DNA of 6,623 nucleotides from an uncultured Actinomycetes bacterium. Lineage in GTDB: Bacteria > Actinomycetota > Acidimicrobiia > Acidimicrobiales > Ilumatobacteraceae. Position numbers and translations under genes: made by a program. The stretch is from positions 1 through 6,623 of the forward strand of contig CAIOHI010000050.1 in assembly GCA_903858075.1 (NCBI GenBank), written 5' to 3'. The notes beneath the pieces are model-generated. The model ran no database searches. It saw nothing but the letters and a program-made list of their open reading frames with translations, and had not been told where the DNA came from. Positions 1 through 4,916 of this stretch are shown piece after piece (the first letter of the stretch is position 1; every line of letters begins with the position of its first letter).

Positions 1-19
1 AGAAGATGGCCTAACCGTC

Positions 20-1003
20 ATGCGCGCAGTCGTGCTCACCGAGTTTGGCGGGCCAGAAGTGCTGCGCTTTGCCGATATTCCCGTACCGCAACCCGATGCT
101 GAAGAAGTGTTGGTTGCGGTACGGGCAACGGCGTTGAATAGGGCAGACCTCATGCAGCGCATGGGGTTGTACCCCAACCCGAGCCCAGTAGAACACGATG
201 TTCCTGGTCTCGAATTTGCTGGAGTAGTAACCGCAATTGGTAGCCGAGTGCGTGAACATGCCGTTGGTGATGCCGTCATGGGCATTGTGAGTGGCGGTGG
301 TTATGCCGAGTACTTGGTAGTGCACGAACGTCAGGCAATGCGCGTGCCGTCGAACATTTCGGTAAACGATGCAGCAGCGATACCTGAAGTGTTTATTACC
401 GCGTGGGACGCACTTGTTGTTCAAGGCGGTCTTACCAGTGGGCGTATTGCATTGGTGCACGCTGGTGCATCGGGCGTTGGTACGGCCGGAATTCAAATTT
501 GTAAAGCCATTGGTGCACGAGTGGTCGTGACGTGTTCCACCGGAAAAGTGCAAGCCTGCAAAAACTTAGGTGCCGATCTTGTTGTCGATTATTCCACTCA
601 AGATTTCGTGGAAGAAGTAAAGAAGTTCACGAATGGCAAAGGTGTCGACACCATTCTCGATGTCATTGGCGGCGACTATGTTGACCGCAATATTGCGTCG
701 CTCGCATTGAAGGGCTGCATTGTTCAAGTAGGAACCATGGCAGGCCCACCACCAGCGATGAACCTAGGCGGGCTCATGTTTAAGCGGGCGCGACTTGTAG
801 GAACGGTGCTGCGGGCGCGGCCACTCGATGAGAAAATTGCTATTAGTCAACGCTTCGCAGCTGAAATGCTGCCGCTATTTATAACAGGTGCACTGAAGCC
901 CGTTATTGACTCGCGCTATGAGTTTTCCGACATTGCAATTGCTCATGAGCACATGGCAAAAAATGCCAATGCCGGAAAGATAGTTATTGAAATCTCGCGT
1001 TAG
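20..1003 (+). CDS. NAD(P)H:quinone oxidoreductase, PIG3-type zinc-free medium-chain dehydrogenase
   Basis: This 327-residue protein belongs to the zinc-independent quinone oxidoreductase branch of the medium-chain dehydrogenase/reductase superfamily. Such cytosolic enzymes reduce quinones or related enones with NADPH. The N-terminal GroES-like domain opens with MRAVVLTEFGGPEVL and carries ALNRADLMQRMGLYP (residues 38-52), a signature of the PIG3/TP53I3 clade. The nucleotide-binding fold has the HAGASGVGTAGIQ loop at 147-159, and IPEVFITAWDAL (121-132) is also typical. No zinc-ligand cysteine pattern is seen. Length is normal for the family. The ATG at 20 is chosen because the protein begins exactly where family members do, although the frame stays open to the left edge and no clear ribosome binding site is visible in the 19 bases present. 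The gene converges on gltA with a 4-base overlap of stops. The physiological substrate cannot be told from sequence. Confidence 0.93.
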   Translation: MRAVVLTEFGGPEVLRFADIPVPQPDAEEVLVAVRATALNRADLMQRMGLYPNPSPVEHDVPGLEFAGVVTAIGSRVREHAVGDAVMGIVSGGGYAEYLVVHERQAMRVPSNISVNDAAAIPEVFITAWDALVVQGGLTSGRIALVHAGASGVGTAGIQICKAIGARVVVTCSTGKVQACKNLGADLVVDYSTQDFVEEVKKFTNGKGVDTILDVIGGDYVDRNIASLALKGCIVQVGTMAGPPPAMNLGGLMFKRARLVGTVLRARPLDEKIAISQRFAAEMLPLFITGALKPVIDSRYEFSDIAIAHEHMAKNANAGKIVIEISR

Positions 1004-1018
1004 CGAGCTTCAATTTTT
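986..1018 (+). terminator. Intrinsic terminator of the quinone oxidoreductase gene, built over two overlapping stop codons
   Basis: The sequence folds as ATTGAA (986-991) with TTCAAT (1009-1014), a small AT/C internal loop, then CTCGC (994-998) with GCGAG (1003-1007), closed by the tetraloop GTTA. A run of five T (1014-1018) follows on the + strand, the layout of a Rho-independent terminator. The loop contains the overlapping stops of both convergent genes, and the T run lies inside the last codons of gltA. On the - strand no T run follows the stem, so it should act mainly on the + strand gene. Confidence 0.72.
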
Positions 1019-2268
1019 GTGTAGTTCCGCTCGCTAGCACCTGTATAGCGCTGGCGTGGACGGCTGATCTTTTGCTCTTTGTCGGAGAGCAACTCTGCGT
1101 AATGAGTGAGCCAACCTACAGTTCGCGGAATGGCAAACAACACGGTGAACATCTCTGCTGGGAAACCAAGTGCTTCGTAGATGAGCCCCGAATAGAAGTC
1201 AACATTCGGGTACAACTTGCGTGAGATGAAGTATTCATCTTCCACAGCAGTTTGCTCAAGCTTGAGTGCTATGTCGAGCAACGGGTTCTTTCCTGTTACT
1301 TCAAAAACCTCATAAGCGGCTTTTTTAATAATGGTGGCGCGTGGGTCGTAGTTTTTATATACGCGGTGTCCGAAGCCCATGAGCTTGCCATTGCCGTCTT
1401 TAACTGACTGCACGAATGCCGGGACGTTCTCTAAGGTGCCAATTTCCCGGAGCATATGGAGCACGGCTTCATTAGCGCCACCGTGGAGTGGGCCGTAGAG
1501 GGCCGAAGCGGCTCCTGCAGCAGCAGAATAAGGGTCTGACTGAGACGATGCAACGACGCGCATTGCGGTGGTGCCGCAGTTCTGTTCGTGGTCGGCATGC
1601 AAAATAAAGAGAAGATCCATCGCGCGCGCAAGAACTGGGTTGACCTTGTAATCGTCGCCCACCTTGAACATCATGTTCAAGAAGTTTTCACTGTACGACA
1701 ACGAGTTATCGGGGTAAACAAAGGGGAGACCCATGCTGAAGCGGTATGCCATTGCGGCCAGTGTGGGAACCTTGGCAATGAGACGCAGCGTTTGGCGATC
1801 GAGAGATTGTTTATTGAAAATGTCTTTTGCATCAGGATAAAAAGTGCCAAGAGCTGCGACCGAAGAAACGAACATGCCCATGGGGTGTGCGTCGTAGTGG
1901 AAACCATCAACGAAACGCTTACGCATGTTTTCGTGAATGAAGGTGTGATGGGTGACATCGAAGGCCCACTCGTCTAGCTCGTCTGATGTGGGAAGCTCGC
2001 CATTCAACAACAAATAGGCGACTTCAAGAAATGTGCTTTTTTCAGCTAACTGCTCAATGGGGTAACCGCGGTATCGCAAAATACCAGCTTCTCCATCGAG
2101 ATAGGTAATGGACGATGAGCATGCAGCGGTGCTGAGGAATGCCGGGTCGTACATACGTAGATCGGGGTCGAGCTCGCGAAGAGCTGACGAGTTGAATACT
2201 CCGTCGTTGATTGCAACTGTGACTGTTTTCCCAGTGCGATCGTCGATGAGCGTGATGGTATCGGCCAT
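1000..2268 (-). CDS. gltA: Citrate synthase (type II)
   Basis: Citrate synthase condenses acetyl-CoA with oxaloacetate to citrate and CoA, the entry step of the TCA cycle, in the cytosol. The 422-residue protein is full length for the bacterial type II family. Visible landmarks are CSSSITYLDGEAGILRYRGY (50-69), LHADHEQNCGT (223-233), the catalytic-histidine loop YGPLHGGANEAVL (258-270, His262), GFGHRVYKNYDPRA (298-311, His301) and YPNVDFYSG (353-361, with the expected catalytic Asp357). All the usual active-site residues are therefore present. The ATG at 2268 follows a strong AAGGAG ribosome binding site at 7 bases. It is the last gene of the - strand run, 101 bases after the carboxyltransferase gene, and its stop overlaps that of the convergent oxidoreductase gene. 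It may have its own promoter in the upstream gap. No - strand intrinsic terminator was seen after it within the window. Confidence 0.97.
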   Translation of the reverse strand: MADTITLIDDRTGKTVTVAINDGVFNSSALRELDPDLRMYDPAFLSTAACSSSITYLDGEAGILRYRGYPIEQLAEKSTFLEVAYLLLNGELPTSDELDEWAFDVTHHTFIHENMRKRFVDGFHYDAHPMGMFVSSVAALGTFYPDAKDIFNKQSLDRQTLRLIAKVPTLAAMAYRFSMGLPFVYPDNSLSYSENFLNMMFKVGDDYKVNPVLARAMDLLFILHADHEQNCGTTAMRVVASSQSDPYSAAAGAASALYGPLHGGANEAVLHMLREIGTLENVPAFVQSVKDGNGKLMGFGHRVYKNYDPRATIIKKAAYEVFEVTGKNPLLDIALKLEQTAVEDEYFISRKLYPNVDFYSGLIYEALGFPAEMFTVLFAIPRTVGWLTHYAELLSDKEQKISRPRQRYTGASERNYTKIEAR

Positions 2269-2275
2269 CTGTGAA

Positions 2276-2281
2276 CTCCTT
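2276..2281 (-). promoter_or_regulatory. Ribosome binding site of gltA
   Basis: On the - strand the sequence reads AAGGAG, followed by 7 bases and then the gltA ATG. This is the only near-consensus Shine-Dalgarno site among the starts visible here. It fixes the gltA start and contrasts with the poor leaders of the lysR and carboxyltransferase genes. Confidence 0.85.
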
Positions 2282-2315
2282 AAGTTAGGTATTAGGGGCT
2301 TCCTCCCCGAGGGAA

Positions 2316-2346
2316 AGAATAGAGCACCCGACCCCTTGGCTCACAA
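2316..2346 (-). promoter_or_regulatory. Possible gltA promoter
   Basis: In the 101-base gap upstream of gltA the - strand has TTGTGA (2341-2346) and TATTCT (2316-2321). Each matches the sigma-70 -35 and -10 consensus at four of six positions, but the 19-base spacer is slightly long. A start near here would leave a leader of about 40-45 bases including the ribosome binding site. The rest of the gap holds only weak 4-base stems, such as GGGG (2295-2298) with CCCC (2305-2308), and no convincing terminator after the carboxyltransferase gene. Read-through from upstream is equally possible. Confidence 0.25.
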
Positions 2347-2369
2347 TGGGAGAACCCTCGTGCGGGTAA

Positions 2370-3752
2370 TTACAGGGGAGTGTTGTCGTGTTTGCGAGCT
2401 TGGAGGCGCTCGCGCTTGTGCTCGAGGGCGCGCAAAGCCGATGCAATTTCACGCCGTGTGTCGGCAGGCTCAATGACCCCGTCGACGAGCCCACGTTCGG
2501 CTGCGATGTAGGGGTTGAGTAGTCGTTCCGAATAGTCGGCTTCGAAAGCTGCTCGTTCTTCTGGTGTGGCTCTACGTTGCAAAATGGCGGCGGCTTGCCC
2601 AGCGCCCATTACTGCGAGCTCGGCCCATGGCCAGGCAAGGCACACGTCGTTGCCCATGTTTTTGGAGTCCATCACGATGTATGCGCCACCATATGACTTG
2701 CGCAAAATAATGCAAATACGCGGCACGGAAGCGCGAGCGTAGGCAAACACAAGCTGAGCGCCGTGGCGAATCATGCCGCGCCATTCCAAGTCTTTACCTG
2801 GGTAGAAACCCGGGGTGTCGACCAAGGTGATGAGGGGAATGTTGAAGGCGTCGCAGAAGGCCACGAATCGGGCGGCTTTCTGGCTGGCAGGACTGTCGAG
2901 AGTGCCGGCAAGTACAACGGGTTGGTTGGCGACGATGCCTATTACGCGACCATCGATACGAGCAAAGGTGGTGACTACGTTTGCTGCCCACCGGGCGCGA
3001 AGTTCAAAATATTCGCCATCATCAACGAGAGCAGAAATGACCTTGCGCACATCGTATGAACCAGTAGAAGTGGCAGGGATGAGGTCGCCTGCTTCTGGGG
3101 TGAGGCGGTCGAACGGGTCGTCGGTCTCTACCATTTCGGGAAGTTCATCGACACTGTTTGGCAAGTAACTGAGAATTTGTTCTACTGCTAAGTGAGCCGC
3201 TTCAACATTTGCTACAACGAGTGATGCAACGCCACTTGCGCGAGCATGTATTACTGCACCGCCGAGTTCTTCATTACTCACGGTTTCGCCAGTGAATTCA
3301 GCAACCATGGTTGGCCCTGAAACAAATGCGTAGGCATCTTCGGTCATCACTACAAAATCGGCGAGCCCAATGAGAAGTGCCGGCCCCGACACTGCTGGCC
3401 CAGTCACCATATGAATGGTGGGAATAATGCCAGAGCAGCGAGCAAGTGCTCGGGCTGCAGTACCCCAACCATGAAGTGCGGCAATGCCTTCAACAATGTC
3501 GGCACCCGATGAACCAAGGCTCATGACAAGCGGGTAACGCTTATCGCAAGCAACGGTTGCTGCAGTTTCGATGACTAAACATGCATCGGCAGACAATGCG
3601 CCACGGCGTACTTCTTCTTCAATGTTGATCCAGACCACGCGACGAGGGGAGTCTGGATTGAAAGTATTGAGTACGCGAATATCTGCTCGTGCGGCACCAC
3701 GTACCGACTTCACGAGGTCAATGGAAGGTGCATATTCATTCGCAAGTGTCAT
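2370..3752 (-). CDS. Biotin-dependent acyl-CoA carboxyltransferase subunit (AccD/PccB type, probably acetyl/propionyl-CoA)
   Basis: This is the carboxyltransferase beta subunit of an acyl-CoA carboxylase, which moves CO2 from carboxybiotin to acetyl- or propionyl-CoA, giving malonyl- or methylmalonyl-CoA. The C-terminal half is canonical: SYDVRKVISALVDDGEYFE, FCDAFNIPLITLVDTPGFYPG (first F at residue 299), HGAQLVFAYA, YGGAYIVM (354-361) and AWPWAELAVMGA. Ile359, in the position where propionyl-specific PccB enzymes have Asp, fits an acetyl-CoA-accepting enzyme. The N-terminal half is divergent: the usual SGGAR is SSGAD (81-85) and the usual AAGG-like motif is AVSG. The ATG at 3752 gives 460 residues and lies 13 bases after the lysR stop. 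An upstream in-frame ATG at 3842 would add 30 unrelated residues overlapping lysR and is rejected. No obvious ribosome binding site precedes the start. No biotin carboxylase or biotin carrier gene is in the window, so partners must lie elsewhere. The function is clear at family level; the substrate is inferred. Confidence 0.88.
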   Translation of the reverse strand: MTLANEYAPSIDLVKSVRGAARADIRVLNTFNPDSPRRVVWINIEEEVRRGALSADACLVIETAATVACDKRYPLVMSLGSSGADIVEGIAALHGWGTAARALARCSGIIPTIHMVTGPAVSGPALLIGLADFVVMTEDAYAFVSGPTMVAEFTGETVSNEELGGAVIHARASGVASLVVANVEAAHLAVEQILSYLPNSVDELPEMVETDDPFDRLTPEAGDLIPATSTGSYDVRKVISALVDDGEYFELRARWAANVVTTFARIDGRVIGIVANQPVVLAGTLDSPASQKAARFVAFCDAFNIPLITLVDTPGFYPGKDLEWRGMIRHGAQLVFAYARASVPRICIILRKSYGGAYIVMDSKNMGNDVCLAWPWAELAVMGAGQAAAILQRRATPEERAAFEADYSERLLNPYIAAERGLVDGVIEPADTRREIASALRALEHKRERLQARKHDNTPL

Positions 3753-3765
3753 GACAGCGTTAACA

Positions 3766-4716
3766 CTAGGCGCGCGGGTCAGTGATTCTCGCAAGCGGAA
3801 ATGCACCACGGCCAACATGCACGCCAGGTTGACGTGTGCCATATTTCTCGATGACTGCTTGCGCTTCTAAAAGAGTGGCACGCGTGGCACGGTTGGGCTG
3901 TGGGCGTCGACGTTGGGCCCAGCCCACCACGCGGCGCGGAAGCTCGGGAACTGCAATGCGAACGAAGTCACCTTTCAGCCAACCAGGAATTGCACTCGCT
4001 GGAACAATGGCCGCACCGAATCCTTCAAAGGCGAGCGAAGCAAGTAGTCGCACGCCGTCAATTTCTGCCTGGGCCTGCAATGCCACGCCTTTGTTCGCCG
4101 CGGCACGGTCGACGATGCGGCGAAATGCAGTGCTGCGCGGTGGCAATAACAGTGGGAATGCGGCAAGTTCTGTGAGTGAGATGGTCTCGTAAGAGGCAAG
4201 AACATGTTTTGAATGGGCGAGAAGCAGCATGTCTTCGGCGAAGAGTGGTTGTGTCATCAGTTCAGGGTCGTCAACGGGCAAGTGAACAATGGCTGCGTCG
4301 ATGGTGCCATTGGCAAGACGAGGTAGCAACGACGATGTGCTGCCCTCGTGAACAATGGTGCGAATGCCTGGGTGTGTGTGCGAGAGCGAGGTGAGGAGGC
4401 GCGGCATGAACCAGCGTGCGGTGGTGCCGAGCACTCCGAGGCGTGTTTCCCCTCTGATTTCTTCGTCACGGGCTTTGATGTCTGAGGCGATGTCGTCCAT
4501 TTCATGCACGATGCGTCGGGCGCGTTCGGCAACGGCAAGCCCCTCGTCGGTGAGTTGGCCGCTGTGACGGTCGATGAGGGTGGTACCTAAGTCCTTTTCT
4601 AGCCGCGAAATATGCGCTGAAACATTGGATTGCACGGTGCCAAGGGACTTTGCTGCGGCGGAAAACGAACCGTGGTCAGCGATTGCCAGGAGGCTGGTGA
4701 GTTGGCGAAGTTCCAT
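3766..4716 (-). CDS. LysR-family transcriptional regulator
   Basis: The 316-residue protein has the standard LysR layout. An N-terminal winged helix-turn-helix begins MELRQLTSLLAIADHGSFSA and continues through AAKSLGTVQSNVSAHISRLE (21-40). A linker helix runs over about 60-88, and a periplasmic-binding-protein-like effector domain runs from about residue 91 (TRLGVLGTTARWFMPRLL) to 290. The tail after about 292 is less typical. LysR proteins are usually cytosolic tetramers that respond to a small metabolite and often regulate a neighbouring gene and themselves. The ATG at 4716 matches the family N-terminus. A GTG directly before it (4719) is a possible alternative, whereas the ATG at 4833 would add 39 unrelated residues read through the hairpin region. 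No Shine-Dalgarno site is visible. The gene precedes the carboxyltransferase gene by 13 bases and follows acn by 200. The effector and targets are unknown; the acetyl-CoA/citrate genes around it are the obvious candidates. Confidence 0.93.
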   Translation of the reverse strand: MELRQLTSLLAIADHGSFSAAAKSLGTVQSNVSAHISRLEKDLGTTLIDRHSGQLTDEGLAVAERARRIVHEMDDIASDIKARDEEIRGETRLGVLGTTARWFMPRLLTSLSHTHPGIRTIVHEGSTSSLLPRLANGTIDAAIVHLPVDDPELMTQPLFAEDMLLLAHSKHVLASYETISLTELAAFPLLLPPRSTAFRRIVDRAAANKGVALQAQAEIDGVRLLASLAFEGFGAAIVPASAIPGWLKGDFVRIAVPELPRRVVGWAQRRRPQPNRATRATLLEAQAVIEKYGTRQPGVHVGRGAFPLARITDPRA

Positions 4717-4724
4717 CACAAAAA

Positions 4725-4741
4725 AAGATATCAAGTATCTT
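4725..4741 (-). promoter_or_regulatory. Dyad next to the lysR start, possible operator
   Basis: AAGATA (4725-4730) and TATCTT (4736-4741) form perfect 6-base inverted arms around a 5-base spacer, 8 bases upstream of the lysR ATG. On the - strand a run of seven T (4720-4726), starting within the TATCTT arm, follows the dyad. Palindromic AT-rich sites just before a LysR gene are often bound by its own product, so autoregulation is a reasonable inference. In RNA the stem would be weak (mostly A-U), so an attenuator reading is less likely. Confidence 0.35.
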
Positions 4742-4757
4742 GTCGTTCGCCTTGTGT

Positions 4758-4787
4758 TATATCCAGAAATGAGGCAATATATATCCA
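4758..4787 (-). repeat. Two direct copies of TATATCCA 22 bases apart
   Basis: TATATCCA occurs at 4758-4765 and again at 4780-4787 (TGGATATA on the - strand), a spacing of two helical turns. The copies lie 42-71 bases upstream of the lysR start in an AT-rich stretch, where they could supply -10-like elements or binding half-sites on the same DNA face. No well-spaced -35/-10 pair was found. Confidence 0.4.
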
Positions 4788-4792
4788 ACAAG

Positions 4793-4821
4793 CGAATCGG
4801 ACTTCCCCCAAGACCGATTCG
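4793..4821 (-). other. Hairpin 3 of the acn 3' region, five-C/G loop
   Basis: CGAATCGG (4793-4800) pairs perfectly with CCGATTCG (4814-4821). After an A/A mismatch, CTT (4802-4804) pairs with AAG (4810-4812), leaving a loop of exactly CCCCC (4805-4809), which is GGGGG in the acn-sense transcript. No T run follows on the - strand. This is the hairpin furthest from acn and the weakest of the three around its loop. Confidence 0.6.
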
Positions 4822-4825
4822 TGAA

Positions 4826-4857
4826 GAACCCATCGATGGTCCCCCACCATCGGGTTC
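4826..4857 (-). other. Hairpin 2 of the acn 3' region, five-C/G loop
   Basis: CGATGGT (4834-4840) pairs with ACCATCG (4846-4852) around a loop of exactly CCCCC (4841-4845). The stem continues, after a 3-base CAT bulge, with GAACC (4826-4830) and GGTTC (4853-4857). In the acn-sense transcript the loop is GGGGG. The stem sequence is unrelated to its neighbours, and no T run follows. Confidence 0.62.
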
Positions 4858-4864
4858 CTTGGTT

Positions 4865-4897
4865 GAGAGGCCTCACGCCCCCCGCGTGAGGCCTCTC
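4865..4897 (-). terminator. Hairpin 1 after acn, strong GC-rich stem with five-C/G loop, probable terminator or 3'-end structure
   Basis: GAGAGGCCTCACGC (4865-4878) pairs without a mismatch with GCGTGAGGCCTCTC (4884-4897), a 14-base-pair stem with a CCCCC loop (GGGGG in the acn transcript). It begins about 20 bases after the acn stop, the usual place for a terminator. No T run follows on either strand, so it fits a U-less terminator or an exonuclease-blocking 3' end better than a classical intrinsic terminator. Each arm itself contains the 8-base palindrome GAGGCCTC. Confidence 0.65.
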
Positions 4898-4916
4898 CCA
4901 TATACCGGGTGGGGTT

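Noticed and set aside
1..14. Possible end of an upstream + strand gene (AAG ATG GCC TAA)
   Set aside because: A stop in one frame within 14 bases of the window edge is too little to support a gene, though a closely spaced upstream gene cannot be excluded.
11..553. 180-codon open frame on the - strand opposite the quinone oxidoreductase gene
   Set aside because: It is antisense to a well-supported gene, its translation is rich in His, Cys, Arg and Asn with no recognisable domain, and it has no ribosome binding site of note. It is a coding shadow.
954..968. Inverted repeat TGGCA-AAAAA-TGCCA as a gltA terminator
   Set aside because: The stem is only five pairs, the A/T run is in the loop rather than after the stem, and it lies inside the oxidoreductase coding sequence.
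3753..3842. Longer reading of the carboxyltransferase starting at the ATG at 3842
   Set aside because: The added 30 residues overlap the 3' end of lysR in another frame and show no family similarity. The ATG at 3752 lies just after the lysR stop.
4717..4833. Longer reading of the LysR protein starting at the ATG at 4833
   Set aside because: The extra 39 residues do not resemble a LysR N-terminus and are read through hairpins 2 and 3 and the AT-rich control region. MELRQLTSLLAIADHGSFS at 4716 is the family-typical start.
4793..4897. CRISPR-like or REP-like repeat array
   Set aside because: The spacing of about 37 bases looks array-like, but only the five-base loops are shared and the stems have unrelated sequences. 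There is no repeated unit as in CRISPR or REP elements.
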